Virus record (IMG/VR): IMGVR_UViG_3300048125_000296 | Span: 1-47,975 of that record | Source: a virus | Strand: one strand, 5' to 3' | DNA: 47,975 nt | Shown: one piece after another, positions 5,820-13,177 of the stretch | How positions within the stretch are numbered: the stretch's first letter is position 1 | Layout: the number at the start of each line of letters is the position of its first letter | The notes under the pieces: generated by a model | Database searches by the model: none | What the model saw: only the letters and a program-made list of their open reading frames with translations | Told to the model about the DNA's origin: nothing | Program-made: the position numbers and the translations under genes

Positions 5820-5877
5820 AGTATGGCGCACCGTGCCAAAGTCTGACAACAGGCTGTGACACTTCGCAACGTGGCTC
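5820..5877 (-). promoter_or_regulatory. Repeated promoter/operator, copy E
   Basis: Minus-strand -10 box CATACT (5820..5825), 29 bases, TGTCACA (5855..5861). TTGTCA lies 18 bases before the -10 box, and TGGCA 10 bases after TGTCA. The stop of the upstream gene (5876) lies at its upstream edge. Confidence 0.75.
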
Positions 5878-6103
5878 AGATCAGGTGTGCGTGTGTCGCG
5901 ATGCCCTCGGCGGCTGCGGCTTCCAGGGTGTCGCCGGACTTGCGGCAGATCTCGGCGGTGAATGCGGCGCACTCTAGGAACTGCTCAGAGTCGCCGATCT
6001 TGATTCCTGCGCGCTCGGCTTCGGATTTGATGAGGTCAATCCAGTACATGGGAGGGAATGCGTGAGTGATGGTCTCGGAAAGGCTGAGAGGCGGGAGGGC
6101 CAT
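5876..6103 (-). CDS. Hypothetical small protein
   Basis: 75 residues from ATG 6103, coupled as TGATG to 6103..6339. Helical, acidic, with two cysteines (FLECAAFTAEICRKS). Second gene of cassette F. No family is recognised. Confidence 0.6.
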   Translation of the reverse strand: MALPPLSLSETITHAFPPMYWIDLIKSEAERAGIKIGDSEQFLECAAFTAEICRKSGDTLEAAAAEGIATHAHLI

Positions 6104-6339
6104 CAGGCCATAGCCCGGCAAGCGCGGACGCATGGGGCCATGCTGTAGCTGCCCAGGGGGAGGGCGAACTCGCCTTGGTCGTTGGTCTTGACGCCGACGC
6201 GAGCGGGGCCGAACCCGTCAACCTCGAAGGTGACGAACTTGGCGGTGCGCGTGATCACCTTGCAAGCAGTGAGAGCGTCAGCATCACCGACCCAGCGCAT
6301 GGCGTAGGTGTTGCCGGTTTGGAAGGTTTGAGCGGTCAT
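6103..6339 (-). CDS. Hypothetical small beta-rich protein, first gene of cassette F
   Basis: 78 residues (MTAQTFQTGNTYAMRW...). Alternating strands (KVITRTAKFVTFEVDGFGP) suggest a small beta-barrel. ATG 6339 follows promoter F; no Shine-Dalgarno. The longer frame to 6384 runs through the promoter and is rejected. Confidence 0.65.
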   Translation of the reverse strand: MTAQTFQTGNTYAMRWVGDADALTACKVITRTAKFVTFEVDGFGPARVGVKTNDQGEFALPLGSYSMAPCVRACRAMA

Positions 6340-6364
6340 CGTGTCCGGTGCGGTTGATGTCCTA

Positions 6365-6422
6365 ACTATGACAGCACGGGCCAAACTCCGACAACGTGCT
6401 GTGACAGTTCGTAATGTGTCAG
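6365..6422 (-). promoter_or_regulatory. Repeated promoter/operator, copy F
   Basis: Minus-strand -10 box CATAGT (6365..6370), 29 bases, TGTCACA (6400..6406). TTGTCG and TTTGGC half-sites are 10 bases apart. The stop of 6419..6604 lies at its upstream edge. Confidence 0.75.
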
Positions 6423-6604
6423 ATCATCGACCACCTTCGCGCGCTTGTGGGTGAGGTGTTGAGGCGTGAGGCTATGGCGCGCCAGGTCAGGCCCTGACGC
6501 CGCCAGCGTTGGATCCGAGCGGCTCTGCTCTCGGTGGCCCAAAGCAACAGGACCACCGGAAAGAACAGCAACAGCACGGCCCAGGCGAGGGCGCATGTAG
6601 TCAT
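6419..6604 (-). CDS. Membrane-anchored helix-turn-helix peptide
   Basis: 61 residues: one hydrophobic span (about 5-23), a basic linker (RAARIQRWRRQG) and a C-terminal helix-turn-helix (LTWRAIASRLNTSPTSARRW). A membrane segment joined to a DNA-binding fold in such a small protein is unusual. It could be a membrane-tethered regulator of the repeated promoters, but the helix-turn-helix could also be a coincidence of a basic helical tail. A degenerate copy of the promoter element may lie upstream (6616..6645). Confidence 0.55.
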   Translation of the reverse strand: MTTCALAWAVLLLFFPVVLLLWATESRAARIQRWRRQGLTWRAIASRLNTSPTSARRWSMI

Positions 6605-6702
6605 TGTTTAAGTTGTGAATGGCTGGGGGTTGGCAAGCCTGGCCAGCTTTGGGCGCTCCTCTCTGTTATCCCCCGCGTGACTCTAACACCATCGGCGGTG
6701 GT

Positions 6703-6999
6703 ATGGTTGCGGTTTGCCCCTCTCCCGTGGATTGCCCTTCCTGTGACTCAAACCAGCAAAGCGTTCTAAGCACTCGCAGGGCAGAAGACGGCCTCTCGAT
6801 CACCAGACAGCGGCGCTGCAATGATTGCGGTTATCGGTGGTTTACGGTCGAGCTAATGGTCGAGGCTGAACAGGTCGACTTAATTAGCAACGATTTCACC
6901 GCTGGGAAATATCACTATTTTGTGCAACAGCGCTTGGTTCGAGAGCTGCGAGGCATCGTCTGGCGTTGGTCAAAAGCTACTTACCAACAGAGTCGTTAA
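6703..6999 (+). CDS. Zinc-ribbon protein resembling the NrdR N-terminus
   Basis: 98 residues. CPSPVDCPSC and then RRCNDCGYRWFTVE give two CxxC-type pairs arranged as in the zinc ribbon of NrdR and transcription-factor-like ribbons. The C-terminal half is helical and basic (LVRELRGIVWRW). There is no ATP-cone, so it is not full NrdR. Start 6703 is the first ATG giving a compact domain; an in-frame ATG at 6619 exists. It is divergent from the small-gene cluster and is a candidate regulator of it. Confidence 0.6.
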   Translation: MVAVCPSPVDCPSCDSNQQSVLSTRRAEDGLSITRQRRCNDCGYRWFTVELMVEAEQVDLISNDFTAGKYHYFVQQRLVRELRGIVWRWSKATYQQSR

Positions 7000-7165
7000 A
7001 TGTGGCCCATGCCTTGCGGGTGATCGCCTCTCTGAGGCCTTTCTCTTTACCTGCGACGAGATGTTCCGAACTGACGAAACAGCAGGCGTGGAGCCCGTCC
7101 ACTTCCAGGCAAACGCGGATCATGTCGCCGTCAACGTACTCAGTTTTTAGCATTTGTAACAGCAT
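6977..7165 (-). CDS. Hypothetical small protein
   Basis: 62 residues (58 if ATG 7153 is used). The sequence LKTEYVDGDMIRVCLEVDG followed by a helical lysine-rich part suggests a small beta-alpha fold. It overlaps the 3' end of the zinc-ribbon gene by 23 bases on the opposite strand. The frame is open far upstream to 7405, but that part antisenses the DUF4278-like gene and reads as unlikely protein. No family is recognised. Confidence 0.55.
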   Translation of the reverse strand: MLLQMLKTEYVDGDMIRVCLEVDGLHACCFVSSEHLVAGKEKGLREAITRKAWATFNDSVGK

Positions 7166-7219
7166 GAACGACACGGTAGCGATTGATACCGATACACTCG
7201 GCAACCAGCTACAAAAATC

Positions 7220-7339
7220 ATGGTCGCCACTTATCGCGGCAACAGCTACGAAACGAACCAAAAAGAAAGGACAGAGCGCAAGACTGAGGCGCTGACTTAT
7301 CGCGGAGTCGAATATAAGACGGGGAAGGCTAATGGCTGA
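7220..7339 (+). CDS. DUF4278-like small protein
   Basis: 39 residues. It begins with MVATYRGNSY and later has LTYRGVEYKTG: the repeated YRGxxY motif that marks DUF4278 proteins, which I know mostly from cyanobacteria and their phages. Function is unknown. There is no clear Shine-Dalgarno. It is the best hint in the window for a cyanobacterial host. Confidence 0.5.
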   Translation: MVATYRGNSYETNQKERTERKTEALTYRGVEYKTGKANG

Positions 7340-7454
7340 GCTCGTAATAATCCAGGCGCAAGAGCAAAAGAAAGCCCGGCGCCGGGCCGCGATGATGGCG
7401 GCCACGCGCGCAGCTAAACCATCCCCCGCATGTTTGGCCCAATCGGCAGGCTGA
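7332..7454 (+). CDS. Small basic peptide
   Basis: 40 residues (MAELVIIQAQEQKKARRRAA...), a basic helix. It overlaps the end of the DUF4278-like gene by 8 bases, and its 3' end runs over the minus-strand terminator and the last codons of the primase gene. Coupling supports it. The overlap with a terminator argues for caution. Confidence 0.35.
   Translation: MAELVIIQAQEQKKARRRAAMMAATRAAKPSPACLAQSAG
7366..7387 (-). terminator. Terminator of the replication operon
   Basis: Minus-strand GCCCGGC directly followed by GCCGGGC, then TTTCTTTT, 27 bases after the stop of the primase gene. The stem is a perfect palindrome, so the loop must open from its centre. Confidence 0.7.
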
Positions 7455-10056
7455 CGCCTCGGGATTGATGCCCCCCTGTGAAATAGGTCGACGGGCTGAC
7501 CTCAGCCCCTGGAATCTGCTTTAAGACAGTGCGCCAGTCGTTACTCCATGGCGTTTTTTCCAGAATCCGACCGATGGCGGTGTGATTGGCCGAGACGATA
7601 AGCCGCCCCTCGCTGACCTTCAAGCCACTGCGCTGCAAGATGTCGCCAGCGCGTTTGCTGGTGATCTCAGCGTGCAGGTTTCGATTCAGGTGGATCTCTA
7701 GCAGCTCACCCATGGGCAGTTCCATGTCAGTGCCGGACATTCTGACCCGGCTTTCGAGGATGCGGTTCAAGCACCGCTCATGGTCTGCAGCGTCCCGAGC
7801 CGGTTCTAAAAACTCCTCCCAGGAATGCTGGCCGATGAATGCCGTGGCAGTTTCGAGGGTCGCCTCTTCATCGCTGACCAGGGAAAAAGCCCCGGCCATC
7901 AGAAAGCCGAACTGATCACCAGCTCGGCGAGATCCGAACACCTCAGAGCAGCAATCAGCGAACAGCTCACATTCACGCAAGAGCACCGGCAGCCGCCGAA
8001 CAGTCCGGGCAATCAGCCGCTGGCCTGTCTTGGTGTCTATGTCGCTAAGCCGCTTCCTTAGGTCTTCCCAGGCGGCCGCGTGCAGGGCTTGCTCGGCCGG
8101 TGTGTCGTTCGCGGGGTTGCGGAGCTGCAGCAAAGCGAAACGGCTTTTATCGCTGCCCTGCTTAAGGCTCGACGTGATCGAGCTAAGGAGAAACATCGAT
8201 CGGATCAAGTATTCCTGGCCGGTCCCTGAGGCGGTGCCCTTGAGGGTCTTGGCCCCGGTCTCAGAGCTTGACGCCCTGGCCAGTTCCATCACGGCTTGCA
8301 ATCGCTCCTCATCGCGTGCCTGAGCTTGCTCGGCCTCATCCATCAACACGGGGATGGCATCGCTGCCCAGGTGCTGGCGTAGCCCTGCCTCAGTGCTGGC
8401 CCCCAGAACGCTGGTTTCCATTTCGCCTAGCAATGGCTTGACGAAATCAGAAAGAACCGTCGATTTCCCTGAACCTGCCCCTCCAACACACCAACAGTGG
8501 GGGCGCCATCTCAAGGATCCGCAAACAGGGGCCAAGGCCACCCAGCCGGCCAACATGGCGGCCGAGGCTGGATGCTCCCAGCGGCACAGCGCGGCCGTTT
8601 CAAGAATGGCTTGAGCCTCTCCCAAGGGCATTGGATCATCAAGTGCCGGGCCGATTAACGCGGCGCCCTGTTCGTAGATAAAACGGCTTTTGACTTTGCC
8701 GACCTCAACCTCGACCCCGTCGCAGATCACGCGCTCGCCCAGGTGAATCACTACGCGGTCGGCGTCGATCCAGAATCCACGGCCTCGGACCCGGCGAGGG
8801 TCATAAACACCCTGTAGGTGTTGCATTTCATAGAGCCAGCTGCAGGCGGTTGACCAGTCGATGGATGGCTCGGCGTTTCTTTGGGCGGCTGGTTTGGGGA
8901 AAGTTTGAAGCCACCATGCGCGGGGCGCGATAGTGAGCAAGCGGCGCTCGATGTGTGCGCTGGCTGAGATTCCGATGACCTGTTTTTGACCTCGGGGCAA
9001 ATAAAAGTATTGATCTTTATTGAATCCGAGAAACTGGAAAGGCCCCGATTGATCAAGTTCTCGGGGTGGTTCTGGCGGCACATATTGCGGCGGCGGGTTG
9101 CTGTCTCGATGTTGCCGCCTGGCTGCAGCCTCGACACACTCCCGCAGCTTGTCTTCCGACAGGCAAGGGCCTGGGGCGTTCTGCTCTGCGCTTTCGTATA
9201 TGGTCCGGGCCTCCCGCTCGCTCAGTGGTGGGCTGCATCGGGCGCAGAAATCCAGAAACAGCTCGCCAGGGTGGCCGCTGTATCGCACGCCCTCGGCTTT
9301 GCACCAGTCCACAACGCCGATCAAATCGGCGGCCAGCTTGAACCCGGCATTGTTGCGGCCGCCCTGGCTGCAGCCTTTGGCGATCAAGTCGCGGTGATTG
9401 CGGGCCAGGAGCTTTTCCAGGGGCACATCGTCGTCGATGCTTGTTGGCTTGTTGTTTTTCCTGGGGCGCTGTTCCAGCAAGGGGGCGGCCTGCCGGTCTT
9501 GCTTTTTCATGGCCTTAAGCAAAACGGCGGGCGCTTCCGCAATCCCCGCATCATCTGGGTGCATCAGCCACTGATAAGGGTTGCCCGTTTCTGGGTGTAT
9601 GCCTGCAACGATCTGCTGACCGGTCCAACGGAGTTCGAGGGCTTCCTCTTTGCCATCTGGGCCAGTCACGCCCGTGGCAAAACTGATGTGCTTAAGGCTG
9701 GCTGCCTCAGCAGGGGGCACGCGGTAAAAACTGCAGAAGCGGCCGGGCTTGCCCGATGTGATCGTGGCCGTTGTTGGCAGGCGCTCGATCCTGAACTTTG
9801 ACCGCAACAGCTCAGAGGCTGACTCGCCGTCGTGATCCACTGCGAGCAATCCGCCAGACGCCTCTCCCAGCAAGACGCCAATCATCGAGGCATCACGCCC
9901 GATCGGCTGGCCTAGCAGCTCGGCGATCTTCTCCGCATCTTGCCTGAGGTTTCTCCAATCTTTTTGATAGGCCGCTTTGCTGCCGTCGCCTTTGTTTTTG
10001 CAGAGCAGAAAATTCCAACCCTTCGGGAGGGCTGCGGTTTCTTCAATTAGTCCCAT
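7414..10056 (-). CDS. Primase-polymerase with DUF927-type/SF3-like helicase ATPase
   Basis: 880 residues. The N-terminal 180 residues look like a bifunctional primase-polymerase domain, with the acidic pair VDHDG (73-77) as likely metal ligands. Residues about 210-300 form a primase-C-terminal-like helical linker. The C-terminal half carries Walker A GGAGSGKST (525-533) and Walker B VLMDEAE (570-576), as in DUF927 or phage D5-like helicases. It should prime and unwind phage DNA at the origin. GGAGAACTAATCG precedes the ATG, and the start overlaps the end of the previous gene region. It is the last and largest gene of the minus replication operon. Confidence 0.85.
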   Translation of the reverse strand: MGLIEETAALPKGWNFLLCKNKGDGSKAAYQKDWRNLRQDAEKIAELLGQPIGRDASMIGVLLGEASGGLLAVDHDGESASELLRSKFRIERLPTTATITSGKPGRFCSFYRVPPAEAASLKHISFATGVTGPDGKEEALELRWTGQQIVAGIHPETGNPYQWLMHPDDAGIAEAPAVLLKAMKKQDRQAAPLLEQRPRKNNKPTSIDDDVPLEKLLARNHRDLIAKGCSQGGRNNAGFKLAADLIGVVDWCKAEGVRYSGHPGELFLDFCARCSPPLSEREARTIYESAEQNAPGPCLSEDKLRECVEAAARRQHRDSNPPPQYVPPEPPRELDQSGPFQFLGFNKDQYFYLPRGQKQVIGISASAHIERRLLTIAPRAWWLQTFPKPAAQRNAEPSIDWSTACSWLYEMQHLQGVYDPRRVRGRGFWIDADRVVIHLGERVICDGVEVEVGKVKSRFIYEQGAALIGPALDDPMPLGEAQAILETAALCRWEHPASAAMLAGWVALAPVCGSLRWRPHCWCVGGAGSGKSTVLSDFVKPLLGEMETSVLGASTEAGLRQHLGSDAIPVLMDEAEQAQARDEERLQAVMELARASSSETGAKTLKGTASGTGQEYLIRSMFLLSSITSSLKQGSDKSRFALLQLRNPANDTPAEQALHAAAWEDLRKRLSDIDTKTGQRLIARTVRRLPVLLRECELFADCCSEVFGSRRAGDQFGFLMAGAFSLVSDEEATLETATAFIGQHSWEEFLEPARDAADHERCLNRILESRVRMSGTDMELPMGELLEIHLNRNLHAEITSKRAGDILQRSGLKVSEGRLIVSANHTAIGRILEKTPWSNDWRTVLKQIPGAEVSPSTYFTGGHQSRGVSLPIGPNMRGMV

Positions 10057-10060
10057 TCGA

Positions 10061-10342
10061 TTAGTTCTCCAGAATGGGCGACGCCCAAATATAAAGTTGA
10101 CGAACCCTGATCACGACGGGCTCAGCACGGCGATAGTTCCAACCGCTTGCCTTTTTTTGGATCGCTTGAGTGGCCCAAATTTCGGGAAACTTTGCAAAAT
10201 GCCATATCTCGGGCTCGGTAACTTTCCACGGTATGGGCTTCTGGTGGCATTGCCTGAAAAGCGTTTCTAATGCTGCGAGAGCGTAGCGCGGCTCTCTTAT
10301 GTCGACCCGTTCGTTGGGGTCTTTGGGCTTTCGCGGTGGCAT
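10061..10342 (-). CDS. Hypothetical small protein of the replication operon
   Basis: 93 residues (MPPRKPKDPNERVDI...), basic N-terminus, then helices with several tryptophans (EIWHFAKFPEIWATQAIQKK). The longer frame to 10441 overlaps the VRR-NUC gene and is not preferred. Its stop lies 4 bases before the primase start, so the two are probably coupled. No family is recognised; a replication accessory role is inferred from position only. Confidence 0.55.
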   Translation of the reverse strand: MPPRKPKDPNERVDIREPRYALAALETLFRQCHQKPIPWKVTEPEIWHFAKFPEIWATQAIQKKASGWNYRRAEPVVIRVRQLYIWASPILEN

Positions 10343-10397
10343 AAAAAAAGCGGCAGGTAGGACGCGCGCCAGTTCTAGGACAGGTGTCAGAGTTTGG

Positions 10398-10757
10398 CTA
10401 GTCCTTGCCCATGAACTCCATGATTTTTCTCGCATCTTCAACGCTCCTCGCTATCCCGGCAAAGCCTCCCGCAGCTTGCACACAACTGATAAATCCCTTT
10501 TGCTCTTTTGTTGGTCGCCCTTTGTCTTTGACTTCAACTGCTGTAAAAATTGCAACTTTCTGACCCACCATTTTTTTTGTAATGGTGATCGTCTTCCAGC
10601 CAATTAAATCGCTGGATCCTTTCGCCAGGCCAAAGCAAACAATCCGGCCCCGATCGTTTCTCAGGCAACCGGTGTTATTCCGAAAAAGGCGACAGTCTCC
10701 GTTGCCTAGTTCGAGCCGAATGTCGTTTTGAATCGCCTGTTCATAAGAAGCGGCCAC
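10398..10757 (-). CDS. VRR-NUC domain nuclease
   Basis: About 119 residues if GTG 10757 is used. The frame stays open upstream with only a TTG at 10838, deep inside the helicase gene. It has the order of the VRR-NUC fold (PD-(D/E)XK nucleases): an early helix, RNNTG, then GSSDLIGW with the aspartate, AVEVKDKGRPTKEQKGF with the E-x-K pair and glutamine, and a final helix. Family members such as phage VRR-NUC proteins cut branched DNA. Overlap with the helicase stop suggests coupled translation. Confidence 0.8.
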   Translation of the reverse strand: MAASYEQAIQNDIRLELGNGDCRLFRNNTGCLRNDRGRIVCFGLAKGSSDLIGWKTITITKKMVGQKVAIFTAVEVKDKGRPTKEQKGFISCVQAAGGFAGIARSVEDARKIMEFMGKD

Positions 10758-12165
10758 GTTGGTTTCGGCTCTTGTGGATGTGATAGGCCCAGCCTGGAGA
10801 ATAACCCCTCTCTTTCGCGAGTGCTTGGAGTTCCGCAAGGCTGCGCGCCTGGCTCTGTTGATTCTTCTGTCTCCTTTTTTCTTCCTTCTCTCTAATCCTG
10901 ATCAAAGCATCTTCGATCCTTATTTCTCTCAGCTCACCCTCGCCCACGACTCCGGCGGGCTTTGGTTTTGCTTTCACTTGCTCGGCCCCGCAGTAGGGGC
11001 ACGGGGCGCCACCTCCAGGGATCGCCGCAAAACAATGCTGGCAGACGGTCACCCATGGGGCGTCGCGGCGCTTCTCTTCGGCTTGGCGGATCTTGGCCCC
11101 GTCCAGGCTCCAGGCTCTCACGTCCTGCGGCAGTCCGTGACGTGCTACGTTCCCAGCATGATCAAGAACCACGGCCTGGGTTTTGGAAACAGCAGGCCTA
11201 AGGCATCGCCCGACCTGTTGAAGAAAAAGACTGAGGCTGTTTGTGGGCCGGCAAAGAATGGCCCCGCCTACCGATGGAACGTCGGTGCCCTCGCTGATTA
11301 CTTCGCAGCTACACAAAACCTGAACCTCTCCGGTCCTAAGCCCGTCGATTAGTTGACGACGGGTAGTTGTACTCAGAGTGCCGTCAATTACAGCCGCCCG
11401 CACGCCTGCGCTCTGAAATTGCGCTGCCAAGCTCTCAGCGTGTGCCACGGTGACACAAAACGCGATTGCCGTGGCGGGTGCCAGGTGTTTTTTGTAGTGG
11501 CCCACAACGTCGCCCATAAGGGTGGCTTTTGCCATTGCCTCGGCCGCGTCATCTTTTCTGAAATCGCCACCCAAGACGCGCAGCTTTTTGAAATCAGTCC
11601 CAGTCGGTGGACATAGGATTTTGCAGGGGGCCAGGTGCCCGGCTTGCATCAGCTCCCAGGTTCCAGGGCCGCAGATCAGCTCATCGAACCAAGGGCGCAG
11701 GGCTTTGCCGTCCAGGCGTTCAGGTGTTGCGGTCACGCCCAGGCGGTGCGCCTTAGGAAATGCGTCGATGACTTTTTGCCAGCTGCCGGCAGCGGTGTGA
11801 TGGGCCTCATCGATCACGATGAAATCAAACGCATCAGCCCAGCGGCCGAGCCTGCGCGCCAGCGACTGGACCGAGGCCACTTGAATCGGCAGGTCTGGCC
11901 GTTCGGGTTCACCCGGCGCAATGACGCCCACCTCAAGGCCCAGGGCCTGCAGGCTTTCGACTGACTGTCGGACCAACTCCTGCCGGTGAACCAAGATTAC
12001 GATCCGTTTTCCTTTGGCGGCTGCAGCTTCCGCCACGTAGCAAAAGACAACTGTTTTGCCGCCACCCGTAGGAAGACAGAACAGCACCGACCGGCGCCCG
12101 TGCGAATAGGCCGCGCGAATCTGATCGACTGCTGTTTGCTGGTAGTCCCTCAGGATCACTCTCAT
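10741..12165 (-). CDS. Superfamily 2 DEAH-box helicase
   Basis: 474 residues from ATG 12165 (a TTG one codon earlier is ignored), with AAGGA spaced correctly. Motif I PTGGGKT (32-38), DEAH (119-122), motif III-like GVTATPERL and the late motif QQVGRCLRP are all present, as in RecQ/RadD-like SF2 enzymes. A C-terminal zinc ribbon (CQHC...CPYC) follows and then a basic tail. It probably remodels replication forks or recombination intermediates and opens the minus replication operon, divergent from the recombination operon. Confidence 0.9.
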   Translation of the reverse strand: MRVILRDYQQTAVDQIRAAYSHGRRSVLFCLPTGGGKTVVFCYVAEAAAAKGKRIVILVHRQELVRQSVESLQALGLEVGVIAPGEPERPDLPIQVASVQSLARRLGRWADAFDFIVIDEAHHTAAGSWQKVIDAFPKAHRLGVTATPERLDGKALRPWFDELICGPGTWELMQAGHLAPCKILCPPTGTDFKKLRVLGGDFRKDDAAEAMAKATLMGDVVGHYKKHLAPATAIAFCVTVAHAESLAAQFQSAGVRAAVIDGTLSTTTRRQLIDGLRTGEVQVLCSCEVISEGTDVPSVGGAILCRPTNSLSLFLQQVGRCLRPAVSKTQAVVLDHAGNVARHGLPQDVRAWSLDGAKIRQAEEKRRDAPWVTVCQHCFAAIPGGGAPCPYCGAEQVKAKPKPAGVVGEGELREIRIEDALIRIREKEEKRRQKNQQSQARSLAELQALAKERGYSPGWAYHIHKSRNQRGRFL

Positions 12166-12168
12166 CAA

Positions 12169-12352
12169 TTTTTCCTTGACTCGATTCTGTGCATCCCTTA
12201 GGCCTAGCTCATCACTAAGTGCTTGATAATAAAAGAAAAAGGAAGGTTTAGGAATATGAATGAAGAAATGAAATCATCCATGACTTTTCGAGATTGTGGG
12301 GTAGCATTCAGGGACCGCGATGACCTCGCGGGAACACTAAGGAGGTCCACTC
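12169..12352. promoter_or_regulatory. Divergent control region between replication and recombination operons
   Basis: 184 bases separate the helicase start (minus) from the nuclease start (plus). The region is AT-rich around 12220..12250, with TTGATA on plus and TATTAT on minus as possible promoter boxes, and a short inverted repeat CACT-A-AGTG near 12213. It also carries the 36-codon frame at 12256. This is the likely switch for early transcription in both directions; the exact promoters are not resolved. Confidence 0.5.
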
Positions 12353-12366
12353 ATGCAAATGCCTGA
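12256..12366 (+). CDS. Possible leader peptide before the exonuclease
   Basis: 36 residues (MNEEMKSSMTFRDCG...), with GGAAGG upstream and a stop just beyond the start of the exonuclease gene in another frame. The overlap could couple translation. It has no recognisable fold. It could be a leader peptide, a tiny regulator or chance. Confidence 0.35.
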   Translation: MNEEMKSSMTFRDCGVAFRDRDDLAGTLRRSTHANA

Positions 12367-13177
12367 CCCCGAATATCGGGCTTTAAAGGCGGTAAATAAC
12401 TCCGGCCTCAAGCTCTTCGCTGAGTGCCCGCTGTACTACTGGGAGCGCTACCTAAACCCAGACCGCGCGCCTGAAGTCCGAGGCCCTGCCCTGTTGATTG
12501 GTTCAGGCCTGCACTGCCTGAACTTGGAAGGCCGCGAAGAGTACGCAAAGCGGTACATCCGAGAGGGTGATTTCGACAAGCGCACAAAAGCCGGAAAAGA
12601 GGCCTACGCCGAATGGCTGGCCAATGTCGGCGATCGTGAGCCAATCCCAGCCGCCGACTGGGACTGCATCGAACGCATGAATACCGCCATTCTCAAGTCT
12701 CCGATTGCCTCAGCCTTGATCGAAGGCCCTGGGGGATACTCCGAGGAAGTTTGCCAAGCCATCGACCCAGAAACGGGAATGATGCTCAAAGGCAAGATCG
12801 ACAGGATCCAAACGATCGCAAACAAGACTTACATCATTGACGTGAAAACCTGCAGCCGTCGCTATGGCGGGGCCGGCCCAAAGGGATTTGGGAAGGCTGT
12901 CGCCAATTTCAAATATCACTGGCAAGCCGCGTTCTATACGGACCTTTTGAACGTCGCGGGCGACTGGGGGCCGATCGAAAATTTTCTTTTCGTTGTGGTC
13001 GAAAAAGAAGCCCCGCACGCGGTGGCCGTCTATGAATGCAGCGACCAAATGATGGAAGCGGGCCGTGTCCAGTACCGCGAAGCGCTGCAGGAATTTAAAA
13101 AATGCCAGGAACTCGACGAGTGGCCCGGCTTTGACAAAAACATTCAATCCCTGGAACTCCCCCGGTGGGCGCTATGA
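12353..13177 (+). CDS. RecE/YqaJ-type exonuclease (PD-(D/E)XK, DUF3799-like)
   Basis: 274 residues, behind a perfect AAGGAGG. The N-terminus (ALKAVNNSGLKLFAECPLYYW) is the typical beginning of RecE-like/DUF3799 nucleases. The core has GKIDRI, IIDVKT (D-x-K) and a later W-x-x-Q-x-x-FY helix, the catalytic elements of the family. It should resect double-stranded ends to 3' overhangs for the RecT-like annealase encoded next, whose start overlaps its stop as ATGA. Confidence 0.85.
   Translation: MQMPDPEYRALKAVNNSGLKLFAECPLYYWERYLNPDRAPEVRGPALLIGSGLHCLNLEGREEYAKRYIREGDFDKRTKAGKEAYAEWLANVGDREPIPAADWDCIERMNTAILKSPIASALIEGPGGYSEEVCQAIDPETGMMLKGKIDRIQTIANKTYIIDVKTCSRRYGGAGPKGFGKAVANFKYHWQAAFYTDLLNVAGDWGPIENFLFVVVEKEAPHAVAVYECSDQMMEAGRVQYREALQEFKKCQELDEWPGFDKNIQSLELPRWAL

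Noticed and set aside
6616-6645. Possible seventh copy of the repeated promoter before 6419..6604
   Set aside because: Half-sites TGGCC and TGCCA have the right 10-base step, but the -10 box and TGTNACA box are too degenerate to count.
8986-9801. Plus-strand 271-codon frame inside the primase gene
   Set aside because: It is antisense to a clear primase domain with family motifs; the long frame follows from codon usage of the real gene.
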